Position numbers and translations under genes: made by a program. From positions 1 through 10,128 of the forward strand of contig CAKKQL010000092.1 of the NCBI GenBank assembly GCA_919902095.1: 10,128 nucleotides of DNA, in the 5' to 3' direction. The notes beneath the pieces were generated by a model, which was not told the origin of the DNA, did no database searches, and saw only the letters and a program-made list of their open reading frames with translations. Positions 1 through 8,001 of this stretch are shown here, piece after piece. The DNA is from Acidiferrobacterales bacterium (GTDB lineage: Bacteria; Pseudomonadota; Gammaproteobacteria; Acidiferrobacterales; Sulfurifustaceae). The first letter of the stretch is position 1, and every line of letters starts with the position of its first letter.

Positions 1-53
1 TGGGTCTGGTACTGCTGCATGATCTCGGCCTTCTTTTCTACCGTGACGGTCAT
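1..53 (-). CDS. rpsO: 30S ribosomal protein S15, N-terminal fragment
   Basis: Only the first 17 codons lie in the window, read leftward off the edge; they translate as MTVTVEKKAEIMQQYQT. This resembles the N-terminus of gammaproteobacterial S15, which usually reads like MSLS-x-E-x-K-AEI-x-x-x-Y/F. S15 is a primary 16S rRNA binding protein that helps assemble the platform of the 30S subunit. The position directly after truB is the classic truB-rpsO order, and that context carries much of the identification. A clear Shine-Dalgarno (GAGGTGA) sits 6 nt before the ATG. A separate promoter and a long structured leader lie upstream (see entries at 54-284). The fragment is too short to confirm the family from sequence alone. 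Confidence 0.85.
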   Translation of the reverse strand, partial: MTVTVEKKAEIMQQYQT

Positions 54-96
54 TAACTTCACCTCGTCAAAATCGTCTGGATGTCTTAAAGGGTCT

Positions 97-128
97 GTTA
101 AAAAAGTCCTTCCACGGACTTTTTTAAC
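97..128. terminator. Terminator-like perfect hairpin in the rpsO leader
   Basis: A perfect 13-bp inverted repeat (97-109 with 116-128) encloses a 6-nt loop. The stem has a 4-bp GTCC/GGAC core, then a run of six A facing six T, then GTT/AAC. Read on either strand the core is followed by six U, so it resembles a weak bidirectional intrinsic terminator. On the minus strand it lies 43 nt upstream of the rpsO start codon. There it could end read-through from truB or attenuate rpsO transcripts. The GC core is short, so strong termination is uncertain. Confidence 0.5.
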
Positions 129-130
129 TC

Positions 131-198
131 GCGAGTCGCGGCACATGTCCGCGACTCGCTCCGAAATTCAAACACTTGTATGTTTGAATTTCGGAGCG
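131..198. repeat. Two abutting long perfect hairpins in the rpsO leader
   Basis: First hairpin: 131-141 (GCGAGTCGCGG) pairs with 149-159, an 11-bp perfect stem with a 7-nt loop. Second hairpin: 157-174 pairs with 181-198, an 18-bp perfect stem with a 6-nt loop. The two share three bases at 157-159, so they abut or compete. Together with the hairpin at 97-128 they make three perfect stems within about 100 bp. On the minus strand they fall in the transcript between the rpsO promoter and its ribosome binding site. Function is not known; see findings. Confidence 0.8.
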
Positions 199-199
199 G

Positions 200-240
200 C
201 ACATCCCTGTGGCGCTTAAGGGCCTGTTTTCAACAGCCCC
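200..240. repeat. Smaller hairpins at the start of the rpsO leader
   Basis: CACA (200-203) and TGTG (208-211) pair around the loop TCCC. Bases 220-228 pair with 232-240 (GGG, one C-C mismatch, then CTGTT/AACAG) around a 3-nt loop. On the minus strand both lie just downstream of the predicted rpsO transcription start and upstream of the larger hairpins at 131-198. Confidence 0.5.
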
Positions 241-255
241 TTATTGAGGGCGCGT

Positions 256-284
256 ATTCTACCCGCCCGCCCGACCTGCCTCAA
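256..284 (-). promoter_or_regulatory. Predicted sigma-70 promoter for rpsO
   Basis: Read on the minus strand, the -35 box TTGAGG (279-284) and the -10 box TAGAAT (256-261; five of six consensus bases) are separated by exactly 17 bp. The promoter lies between the truB stop codon and rpsO. It would start transcription near 249 and give rpsO a leader of about 195 nt containing all the hairpins at 97-240. E. coli rpsO also has its own promoter downstream of truB, which supports the reading. Confidence 0.65.
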
Positions 285-307
285 CCCGAATAGCACGACA
301 AATCCGC

Positions 308-1219
308 TTATTTTTCCGCAGCCATGAGCCGGCGCGGCGCCACGCGGCCGTCGTCCAGCACCTCGCCGAGACCGAGGAACCCCCGCTCCGGTTCGTACAG
401 CCGCACCCAGCCCGACACGAGCCCGTGGCGGGCGGTCACCGCCTGCCCCTGGCGCAGGTAATGGGCGGCGAGCGGCGTGAGACTGACCTCGGGCAGCGCG
501 GTCAGCATCGTGTCCATGGGCTGAAGCACGCCAGCGCGCGCCTCGGGGGTAGGCAGCGACTGGATCCGGTCGAGGGTCACGGCCTGTTCCACGCTGAGCC
601 CGCCCACCGCCAGGCGCCGGAGCTCGGCGACGTGCGCGCCGCAGCCGAGCGCCTCGCCGACGTCGTGCGCCAGACTGCGAATATAGGTGCCCTTGGAGCA
701 GGCGATCTCGACCTCGACCCGGTCGCCCGCGAAGTCCAGCAGCCGGATCGCGTGCAGGGTCACCCGGCGCGGCTTGCGCTCGACCTCGACGCCGGCGCGG
801 GCAAGCTTGTAGAGCGCCTGGCCCTCGTGCTTGAGGGCCGAATACATCGGCGGCACCTGCTCGATCTCGCCCTCGAAACGGCGCAGCGCCTGCTCGACCT
901 CGCGCCGGCCGACGGTCACGGGACGATGCTGCGTCGGCTCGCCCTCGCTGTCATACGTCGTCGTGCTCTGCCCGAGACGAAACACCGCCCAGTAGCGCTT
1001 GTCGGCGTCGAGCAGGAACTGCGAGAGCTTGGTGGCCTCGCCGAAGGTGAGCGGCAACAGGCCGGTGGCGATGGGATCGAGGCTGCCGGTATGGCCGGCC
1101 TTGCAGGCATTCAGCAGGCGCTTGGCAATCTGCAGCGCCGCGTTCGAGGTCATGCCAGCCGGCTTGTCGAGCAGCAGCACGCCATTTACGGCATCGCAAG
1201 GCCGTCGTTGTTGCTTCAC
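308..1219 (-). CDS. truB: tRNA pseudouridine(55) synthase TruB
   Basis: TruB isomerises U55 in the T-loop of elongator tRNAs to pseudouridine and also acts as a tRNA chaperone. The translation carries the family signatures in order: NGVLLLDKPAGMTSN near the N-terminus, then AGHTGSLDPIATGLLP with the catalytic aspartate (residue 48 from the chosen start), GEATK, YSALKHEGQ, CSKGTYIRSLAHDVGE and GCGAHVAELRRLAVG. A PUA-like C-terminal part ends GRVAPRRL. The frame stays open to a TTG at 1243. The GTG at 1217-1219 is preferred because it leaves 11 residues before the conserved NGVLLLDKP, as in E. coli, and a weak GGGGA lies upstream. It lies downstream of rbfA, separated by repeat element A. Length is about 303 residues, normal for the family. 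Confidence 0.95.
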   Translation of the reverse strand: MKQQRRPCDAVNGVLLLDKPAGMTSNAALQIAKRLLNACKAGHTGSLDPIATGLLPLTFGEATKLSQFLLDADKRYWAVFRLGQSTTTYDSEGEPTQHRPVTVGRREVEQALRRFEGEIEQVPPMYSALKHEGQALYKLARAGVEVERKPRRVTLHAIRLLDFAGDRVEVEIACSKGTYIRSLAHDVGEALGCGAHVAELRRLAVGGLSVEQAVTLDRIQSLPTPEARAGVLQPMDTMLTALPEVSLTPLAAHYLRQGQAVTARHGLVSGWVRLYEPERGFLGLGEVLDDGRVAPRRLMAAEK

Positions 1220-1261
1220 CGTTTCAATTTCCCCGTACCGCAATTAATTAAGGATAAATTC

Positions 1262-1362
1262 TAAATGGACAGGATTCACAGGATTAACAAAATTAAAGAT
1301 TAACAACAACTGGCGGTTTCTTGTTTTCTAATCCTGTAAATCCTGCTAATCCTGTCTATTTA
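1262..1362 (+). repeat. Nonamer hairpin element, copy A (rbfA/truB gap)
   Basis: Two 35-nt arms, 1262-1296 and 1328-1362, match as inverted repeats at 28 of 35 positions, with a 31-nt loop. Each arm is built of 9-nt steps of the type ACAGGATTN and begins TAAATRGACAGG. The left arm reads TGGACAGG and the right arm, on its own strand, TAGACAGG; taking TGG to TAG as forward, this copy points to the plus strand. The outer TAA of the right arm (1360-1362) is the stop codon of rbfA. No protein gene is inside. Related copies are at 1791-1879 and 9995-10088. Confidence 0.9.
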
Positions 1363-1779
1363 TTTTTGGTGCTCCTTGTCTTCGGCGATCGCGCGGTCGA
1401 TCAGGCTCGTCAGGCGCGCGCCGCGCTCGACGACCTCGTCGAAATGGAAGCGCAGTTCGGGAATGGTACGCAGCACCACCCGGCCGTGCAGCGCGTGGCG
1501 CAGGAAGCCGGCGGCATGGTTGAGCGCCTTGGTCGCGTCCTTTGAGTCCCGGGAAGGAGTAGACGGCGCAACGCCGGCAGCCGCTGCCGGCGCAGCGGCC
1601 ACGGCGCCGCCGAGCAGCGTGAAATAAATCTTCACCGACGACAGATCGCGCGACATCTCGGCGTGGGTCAGTGTGATGCGGTGTGCCAGCGGATGATGCA
1701 ACTCGCGCGGAATGAGCTGGGCCAGCTCGCGCCGCAGGAGCTCGGCGATGCGCCGCGGGCGGTTGGAATCTTTTTGCAT
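1360..1779 (-). CDS. rbfA: 30S ribosome-binding factor A
   Basis: RbfA is a small KH-fold factor that binds the 30S subunit and helps mature the 5' end of 16S rRNA; it is also a cold-adaptation factor. The translation (139 residues) shows the family landmarks: RPRRIAELLRRELAQLI at the N-terminus, EMSRDLSSVKIYFTLL in the middle, then AAGFLRHAL and LRTIPELRFHFDE. Compared with E. coli RbfA (133 residues) there is an Ala/Pro-rich insertion of about a dozen residues after KIYFTLL, around residues 56-75, while the C-terminal tail is shorter. No Shine-Dalgarno is visible: the 20 bases before the ATG are pyrimidine-rich and abut repeat element B. The stop codon is the first three bases of an arm of element A. 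Co-transcribed with infB. Confidence 0.93.
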   Translation of the reverse strand: MQKDSNRPRRIAELLRRELAQLIPRELHHPLAHRITLTHAEMSRDLSSVKIYFTLLGGAVAAAPAAAAGVAPSTPSRDSKDATKALNHAAGFLRHALHGRVVLRTIPELRFHFDEVVERGARLTSLIDRAIAEDKEHQK

Positions 1780-1790
1780 GACAGCAGAAA

Positions 1791-1879
1791 TAAATAGACA
1801 GGATTTACAGGATTAACAGGATTAAGGCCTAACGTGCCTTGGTTTTAATCCTGTAAATCCTGTTAATCCTGTCCATTCA
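1791..1879 (-). repeat. Nonamer hairpin element, copy B (infB/rbfA gap)
   Basis: Arms 1791-1825 and 1845-1879 match as inverted repeats at 31 of 35 positions around a 19-nt loop; this is the best-paired of the three copies. Each arm has the 9-nt period (ACAGGATT three times). The arm nearest infB reads TGGACAGG and the arm nearest rbfA TAGACAGG, so the copy points to the minus strand. It starts 3 bp past the infB stop codon and ends 11 bp before the rbfA ATG, occupying nearly all of the 103-bp gap. Confidence 0.92.
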
Positions 1880-1882
1880 ATT

Positions 1883-4291
<2,409 letters not shown>

Positions 4292-4311
4292 GTTCTCGTG
4301 CGTGCGGTTCC

Positions 4312-5811
4312 TCAGCCTTCCTGCTTCGCTTCAAACCACGGCGCGCGCGCGGTCATGATGATCTCGCGCGCGCGTTCCTCGGTCATGCCTTCGATCGCCA
4401 GCAGATCGTCGACCGCCTGCTCGGCGAGTTCCTCGCGCGTCTTGATGCCGGCGGCCGCGAGGCGGTGCGCCGTGTCTTCGTCCATGCCGGCCATCTCCAG
4501 CAGGTCCGGTTCCGGCTGCGCCAGACTGAGCTTCTCTTCCTGGGCGATGGCCTTGGTCAGGAGCACGTCGCGCGCGCGGTTGCGCAGCTCGTCGATGAGG
4601 TTCTCGTCGAATTCCTCGATCCCGAGCAGCTCCTGCTTGGGTACGTAGGCAACCTCGTCGAGACTGGTGAAGCCTTCCTGCACCAGCACGGTGGCGACGT
4701 TTTCGTCCACGTCGAGCTGATCCATGAACACCTGGATCGCCTTGGTCGTCTCGGAGGTGCCTTTTTCCTGCGCCGCCTCCTCGGTCATGATGTTGAGCGT
4801 CCAGCCGGTGAGTTCGGAGGCCAGGCGCACGTTCTGCCCGCCGCGGCCGATGGACTGCGACAGCTGTTTTTCGTCCACGATCACGTCCATGGCGTGCAGC
4901 TCCTCGTCCACGACGATCGACTGCACCTCGGCGGGCGCGAGCGAGTTGATGACGTACTGCGCCGGCGTCTCCGACCACTGGATGATGTCCACGCGCTCAC
5001 CGGCGAGCTCGTTCGAGACCGCCTGCACGCGCGAGCCGCGCATGCCGACGCAGGCGCCGATGGGGTCGATGCGCGGGTCCTTGGAGCTGACCGCGATCTT
5101 GGCGCGCAGCCCGGGATCGCGCGAGGCGCCGTGGATCTGGATCAGACCCTCGTGCACCTCCGGCACCTCGAGCTTGAACAGCTCGATAATCAACTTGGGC
5201 GAGATGCGCGACAGGAACAGCTGCGGGCCGCGCGGCACCGAGCGCACGTCCTCGAGCAGCGCGCGGATGCGGTCGCCCGGGCGCAGGCCCTCGCGCGGGA
5301 TCATGGCGGTCTTGGCCAGCAGCGCCTCGGCGTTGCCGAGGTCGACGATGACGTCGCCGCGCTCGAGGCGCTTGACCACGCCCGTGACCATCTGGTCCTT
5401 GCGGTCCTTGTACAGGTTGACGGTCTGGTCGCGCTCGGCCTCGCGCACCTTCTGCATGATGACCTGCTTGGCGGCCTGCGCGGCGATGCGGCCGAAATCC
5501 ACCGGCTCCAGCGGCGCCTCGATGAACTCGCCCACCTGGATGCCGGGCTGCGTGGCCAGCGCCTCGGTTAGCTTGATCTGGCGATCGGGGAATTCGACCG
5601 GGTCGGTTTCGTCGAGAATGACTTCCCAGCGGCGGAACGTATCGTACGTGCCGGTGTCGCGATGGATCGCGACGCGCGCGTCGATGTCGCCCTTGTGGCG
5701 CTTGCGCGTGGCCGTGGCCAGCGCCGCCTCAACGGCCTGAAAAATAATTTCCTTGTCGATGCCCTTCTCGCGCGAAACCGCGTCGACAATCATCAAGACT
5801 TCATTGCCCAT
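4312..5811 (-). CDS. nusA: Transcription termination/antitermination factor NusA
   Basis: NusA binds RNA polymerase and nascent RNA; it modulates pausing, intrinsic termination and antitermination. The 499 residues follow the E. coli NusA layout. The N-terminal polymerase-binding domain is at 1-130 (with DTFRRW near 57-62). The S1 domain is at about 135-200, KH1 at about 205-280 ([10 protein letters not shown] at 252-261) and KH2 at about 285-345 (IGRGGQN at 321-327). Two acidic helix-hairpin-helix repeats follow at about 360-415 and 435-495, as in enterobacterial NusA. The frame extends 6 codons further, to 5829. The ATG at 5809-5811 is chosen because it gives the conserved start [17 protein letters not shown] and has GGGAG 6 nt upstream. 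It sits 47 bp after rimP. In E. coli NusA represses its own operon through leader termination. Confidence 0.97.
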   Translation of the reverse strand: MGNEVLMIVDAVSREKGIDKEIIFQAVEAALATATRKRHKGDIDARVAIHRDTGTYDTFRRWEVILDETDPVEFPDRQIKLTEALATQPGIQVGEFIEAPLEPVDFGRIAAQAAKQVIMQKVREAERDQTVNLYKDRKDQMVTGVVKRLERGDVIVDLGNAEALLAKTAMIPREGLRPGDRIRALLEDVRSVPRGPQLFLSRISPKLIIELFKLEVPEVHEGLIQIHGASRDPGLRAKIAVSSKDPRIDPIGACVGMRGSRVQAVSNELAGERVDIIQWSETPAQYVINSLAPAEVQSIVVDEELHAMDVIVDEKQLSQSIGRGGQNVRLASELTGWTLNIMTEEAAQEKGTSETTKAIQVFMDQLDVDENVATVLVQEGFTSLDEVAYVPKQELLGIEEFDENLIDELRNRARDVLLTKAIAQEEKLSLAQPEPDLLEMAGMDEDTAHRLAAAGIKTREELAEQAVDDLLAIEGMTEERAREIIMTARAPWFEAKQEG

Positions 5812-5858
5812 AGCAACTCCCGCCTGCACTGTTCAAGAAAACGCCCATCGTGCCCACA

Positions 5859-6347
5859 TCAAAGCTTCGGAACCAGCCTGGCGCGCTCGATATCGGCGTA
5901 CGCCAGCGTAAATTTCTCGATCACGCCGCCCACGCCCTCGGCCTCGACCACCACATGATCGTCCGCAGCCTGCGCCAGACGGCCGGTAATCTTCCGGCGC
6001 CCCGCCAGCGGCCGCGCGAGCTTGACCTTAATCGTCTCGCCGGCGAAGCGGCGAAAATGCGCCGGTGTCGCCAACGGCCGGTCGAGCCCGGGCGAGGACA
6101 CCTCGAGGGTGTAGTCGCTAAGGCCCGGGTCCTCCACGTCGAGCAACGCCGACAACTGGCGGCTGACACGCGCACAGTCGTCAACGACCACGCCCTTGGG
6201 GCTATCTATATAGACCCGCAGCGTGGCGTGATGGTTACCGCCCACCAGCTCCGCGTCCACGAGCTCAAAACCAAGCGCGCTCACGCCCGGTTCGAGCAGG
6301 CGCCGCCAATCGGTCGCGCTCGACATCCCGGCCTTATGCGGCACGGA
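5859..6347 (-). CDS. rimP: Ribosome maturation factor RimP
   Basis: RimP assists 30S maturation, with S12 as its known binding partner. The translation shows the family core: ALGFELVDAELV, then TLRVYIDSPKGVVVDDCARVSRQLSALLDVEDP, then YTLEVSSPGLDRPL, and a C-terminal SH3-like part ending in ARLVPKL. Start choice is open. The frame begins with ATG at 6362 (167 residues). A GTG at 6345-6347 has the best Shine-Dalgarno (GAGGA, 7 nt away; 162 residues) and is used here. The ATG at 6324-6326 gives 155 residues, closest to the E. coli length of 150. It is the first gene of the rimP-nusA-infB series, behind its own predicted promoter and leader hairpin. Confidence 0.95.
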   Translation of the reverse strand, partial: SVPHKAGMSSATDWRRLLEPGVSALGFELVDAELVGGNHHATLRVYIDSPKGVVVDDCARVSRQLSALLDVEDPGLSDYTLEVSSPGLDRPLATPAHFRRFAGETIKVKLARPLAGRRKITGRLAQAADDHVVVEAEGVGGVIEKFTLAYADIERARLVPKL

Positions 6348-6377
6348 TATTTCCTCGCGCATCGCTTCTCAGACCCC

Positions 6378-6407
6378 ATAAAACAAAAGTGGGCGCGCGG
6401 CCCACTT
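6378..6407 (-). terminator. Attenuator-like hairpin in the rimP leader
   Basis: On the minus strand an 8-bp perfect stem (AAGTGGGC, 6400-6407 with 6387-6394, loop of 5) is followed by TTGTTTTA, a typical intrinsic-terminator shape. It lies downstream of the predicted rimP promoter (6434-6462) and 16-40 nt upstream of the candidate rimP starts, so it would act inside the leader rather than after a gene. In E. coli the corresponding leader also holds terminators used in NusA feedback; that parallel is inference. Confidence 0.7.
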
Positions 6408-6433
6408 CTCGGTACTGCCCATCGTCGGCCGGG

Positions 6434-6462
6434 ATTATAGGCGCTTCGGGCCGGCACTTCAA
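6434..6462 (-). promoter_or_regulatory. Predicted sigma-70 promoter for rimP-nusA-infB
   Basis: On the minus strand a perfect -10 box TATAAT (6434-6439) and a -35 box TTGAAG (6457-6462) are 17 bp apart. Transcription would begin near 6427 and reach the leader hairpin at 6378-6407 within about 20 nt. The -35 box lies in the centre of an inverted repeat (6450-6475). Confidence 0.7.
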
Positions 6463-6475
6463 AGGATGTGCCGGC
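6450..6475. repeat. Inverted repeat around the rimP -35 box
   Basis: GCCGGCAC (6450-6457) and GTGCCGGC (6468-6475) form a perfect 8-bp inverted repeat with a 10-bp centre. The predicted -35 hexamer of the rimP promoter (6457-6462) starts on the last base of the left arm and runs into the centre. It could be an operator or simply one of the palindromic repeats of this gap; the sequence does not decide. Confidence 0.6.
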
Positions 6476-6499
6476 GCCACACAGGTCCGCGTGTACCGA

Positions 6500-6628
6500 C
6501 GCTACGCAAATCCATGTACGCGCGCTATTTTCCGCCATCCCTGGCGGTCACCACTCGCGACCTCCCTGCGCATCAGGCGCTACGCGCATCCCTGCGCTCT
6601 CGCGCCATTTCCACCGTCCTGGCGGTCA
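6500..6628. repeat. Two diverged direct repeats with TCCC-loop palindromes
   Basis: Segments 6500-6550 and 6578-6628 are both 51 bp long. They start CGCTACGC, end CTGGCGGTCA and agree at about 34 of 51 ungapped positions. The region contains perfect small palindromes: CCGCCA-TCCC-TGGCGG at 6532-6547 and GCGCA-TCCC-TGCGC at 6584-6597. With the control elements at 6378-6475 and the terminator at 6631-6661 these account for the 300-bp gene-free stretch between rimP and the tRNA. No convincing coding sequence lies here. Confidence 0.65.
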
Positions 6629-6630
6629 AA

Positions 6631-6661
6631 CAATAAAGCCCCGTATATCGGGGCCTTATTG
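6631..6661 (-). terminator. Intrinsic terminator after tRNA-fMet
   Basis: GCCCCG (6638-6643) pairs with CGGGGC (6649-6654) around a 5-nt loop. The stem is extended, after one mismatch, by CAATAA/TTATTG. It begins 14 bp past the CCA end of the tRNA on the minus strand and is followed by a short T-rich run (TTTATTGTTT). It probably ends metY transcripts, perhaps incompletely, as in E. coli where read-through into rimP occurs. Confidence 0.8.
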
Positions 6662-6674
6662 TTCTTCTCATAAT

Positions 6675-6751
6675 TGGTAGCGGGGGCAGGATTTGAACCT
6701 GCGACCTTCGGGTTATGAGCCCGACGAGCTGCCAGACTGCTCCACCCCGCA
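6675..6751 (-). tRNA. metY: Initiator tRNA-fMet (CAU)
   Basis: A 77-nt cloverleaf with anticodon CAT (plus-strand 6715-6717) and encoded CCA (6675-6677). Initiator hallmarks are present. The anticodon stem ends in three G-C pairs (CGGG-CTCATAA-CCCG). The D-stem has the A11-U24 pair. The first acceptor position is unpaired: U1 faces U72, where E. coli has C1-A72. The T-arm is GCAGG-TTCAAAT-CCTGC. The unpaired end protects fMet-tRNA from peptidyl-tRNA hydrolase and allows formylation. Its place just upstream of rimP-nusA-infB is that of E. coli metY. A promoter (6764-6792) and terminator (6631-6661) bracket it. Confidence 0.97.
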
Positions 6752-6763
6752 GCAGGACGGCGA

Positions 6764-6792
6764 AGTCTACCGGCGCGTGCCGGCGATTTCAA
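6764..6792 (-). promoter_or_regulatory. Predicted sigma-70 promoter for tRNA-fMet
   Basis: On the minus strand, -35 TTGAAA (6787-6792, five of six) and -10 TAGACT (6764-6769) are separated by 17 bp. A GC-rich stretch follows up to the tRNA 5' end 12 bp downstream, as is common for stringently controlled stable-RNA promoters. The spacer contains the inverted repeat CCGGC-N4-GCCGG. The promoter lies wholly in the 56-bp gap after the membrane-protein gene. Confidence 0.7.
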
Positions 6793-6807
6793 GGAATACC
6801 GTCTTTT

Positions 6808-7536
6808 TCAGCCGCTGATCGGCGCGCGCGGCGACTGATCGCGCAGCCACTCGGCGCAATAGATATAGGCAATCCAGCCGAACAGGCTCGCGATCAGCGA
6901 CAACGGCAGCAGCACGGCCGCGGGTGTCGCCTCCGGCAGCAGCGCGAACAACGCCACCGGCAGGAACAGGATCAAAGCGAGAAACCCCGACTGCGGCAAA
7001 CGCTGCCAGGCCGTGGCCAGCGCCCGCCGCCAAGTGGCGAACAGGCGGAAATCGCCGCTCACGAACACCAGCGGCAGCCAGTAAGCAAAGACGAAGCCGA
7101 GTGCGGCCAGCAGCGGGGCAATATAAGGAACAAGCTGCCGCAGCAGCGCCTCGGGCCGCATGTCGGCGCCGGTCAGCAGCAGCAACGCGAGCAGGTTAAA
7201 CACCAGCGCCGCGGCCAGCCCGAGCTTGAGAAACAGCCAGAGAAAGCGCACGAACAGCGCGGCGCCGGCGGTCGCCGTTTCCCGCAGCGTCAGGCGTTCC
7301 GCGCCCTGCGCCAGCCCGCGATACGCGCCGGCCTGCAGATAGGCAAAACCCATCATGAACGCCGCCAGCGCCAGCGTGAGCAGCGGGTCCGGTCCGGCCT
7401 CGCCCACCGGCAGCCCCTGGCGCAGCACGAGCTGCATCAGAAACTGCACGCCCACCACCAGCCACACGCCCGGGCTCAGGAAAGCGCGCACCACCGCGCG
7501 CAACCGGCGCTCACTTTCAGTGTAAGGGGGCGTCAT
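6808..7536 (-). CDS. Uncharacterised six-helix inner-membrane protein
   Basis: A 242-residue, very hydrophobic protein of no family I can name with certainty. About six membrane segments can be seen, near residues 21-38, 51-72, 92-122 (long, perhaps two), 134-160, 184-202 and 206-229. Short basic connections such as FRLFATWRRALATAWQRL (about 163-180) look cytoplasmic. The overall look, with an amphipathic RRALATAW segment before the last helices, recalls BPSS1780/DUF-type membrane proteins of proteobacteria, but this is only a resemblance. No catalytic motif is evident. Its ATG overlaps the stop of the upstream cupin gene by one base (TGATG) and has no Shine-Dalgarno, so translation is probably coupled. 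It ends 16 bp before the -35 box of the tRNA promoter, with no clear terminator between. Confidence 0.85.
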   Translation of the reverse strand: MTPPYTESERRLRAVVRAFLSPGVWLVVGVQFLMQLVLRQGLPVGEAGPDPLLTLALAAFMMGFAYLQAGAYRGLAQGAERLTLRETATAGAALFVRFLWLFLKLGLAAALVFNLLALLLLTGADMRPEALLRQLVPYIAPLLAALGFVFAYWLPLVFVSGDFRLFATWRRALATAWQRLPQSGFLALILFLPVALFALLPEATPAAVLLPLSLIASLFGWIAYIYCAEWLRDQSPRAPISG

Positions 7537-7811
7537 CAGCCGAAGCGGTAATGCTTGGTCACCGGCTGGAGAATCTCCCAGGTGCAGGACATGCCGGCGG
7601 GGAAGCTCACCAGATCCGCCTCGACAATCCGGACCGGCGCGCCGCCGGTGGGCGTGACGATGGCCTCGCCTTCGAGGAGATAGCAGGTCTCCTTCCGGTC
7701 ATAGGTCCAGGGAAAGGTGGACGGCTCCTTGCTCCAGGTCGGCCAGTCGTAGACGCCGATGACGTCGAGCTTCATGGGCGAAGGATTGTGTTCAACCAGA
7801 ATCTGGTCCAC
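7536..7811 (-). CDS. Small single-domain cupin (DUF861-type)
   Basis: A 91-residue protein that fits the short cupin_3/DUF861 family of single beta-barrel cupins. Recognisable parts are VEHNPSP near the start, WPTWSKEPSTFPWTYD, ETCYLLEGEAIVTP (about 41-54; the first cupin motif is degenerate, lacking the usual paired histidines) and ADLVSFPAGMSCTWEI (about 65-80). It ends KHYRFG. The substrate is unknown; members of this family are related to ureidoglycine aminohydrolase barrels, but function cannot be transferred. Start is a GTG (7809-7811) with AGGA 7 nt upstream. A plausible promoter lies at 7840-7868. It is the first gene of a two-gene unit with the membrane protein, overlapping it by one base. 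Confidence 0.88.
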   Translation of the reverse strand: MDQILVEHNPSPMKLDVIGVYDWPTWSKEPSTFPWTYDRKETCYLLEGEAIVTPTGGAPVRIVEADLVSFPAGMSCTWEILQPVTKHYRFG

Positions 7812-7839
7812 GGCCGGGTCCTGTCAGGAATGGCGGGCA

Positions 7840-7868
7840 ATTTTACGTGGCGGGGCGGGCCCAGGCAA
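7840..7868 (-). promoter_or_regulatory. Predicted promoter for the cupin/membrane-protein pair
   Basis: On the minus strand, -35 TTGCCT (7863-7868) and -10 TAAAAT (7840-7845, five of six) are 17 bp apart. The transcript would start near 7833, giving a leader of about 20 nt that contains the AGGA ribosome binding site of the cupin gene. Confidence 0.55.
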
Positions 7869-7965
7869 TAAAGCCGGGGTCGGACGGGCGGCGGTTCAGG
7901 CACGCCCGGCCGGCTGCCGTCCCGTCCCGGCTGTGCTATCTTGAGATGGCCCGCTTGCACAGCGG

Positions 7966-7982
7966 GTTGTTATAAAAACAAC
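7966..7982 (+). promoter_or_regulatory. Possible extended -10 promoter for the small exported protein
   Basis: TGT-TATAAA (7968-7976) resembles an extended -10 element. No -35 box lies at the right distance. It is embedded in a small palindrome, GTTGTT (7966-7971) and AACAAC (7977-7982). It lies 25 bp before the ATG at 8002. The call is weak and rests on position and the -10 alone. Confidence 0.35.
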
Positions 7983-8001
7983 GACCCACGAGGTAGAGAA
8001 A

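Noticed and set aside
19..219. 66-codon plus-strand frame at the left edge
   Set aside because: It overlaps the rpsO start antisense and then runs through the perfect hairpins of the rpsO leader; composition and position fit chance.
1262..1879. CRISPR array suggested by repeated AATCCTGT/ACAGGATT units
   Set aside because: The 9-bp units have a one-base spacer and form inverted arms; there are no 25-40 bp direct repeats with unique spacers and no cas genes.
6389..6680. Plus-strand frames of 94 and 70 codons in the rimP/metY gap
   Set aside because: They run through the promoter, inverted repeats, direct repeats and metY terminator; the Arg/Pro/Ser-rich translation is what GC-rich palindromic repeats give, and no ribosome binding site supports them.
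6715..7551. 278-codon plus-strand frame across the tRNA and membrane-protein gene
   Set aside because: It begins inside the tRNA and is Gln/Arg-rich low complexity, the expected reverse of a Leu/Ala-rich membrane protein.
7772..7960. 62-codon minus-strand frame overlapping the cupin start
   Set aside because: It overlaps the cupin in another frame and covers the predicted cupin promoter; no supporting signal.
7944..7965. Sigma-54 type -24/-12 promoter (TGGCCCGCTTGC) upstream of the small exported protein
   Set aside because: The GG and GC doublets are 7 bp apart, not 10 as required for sigma-54.
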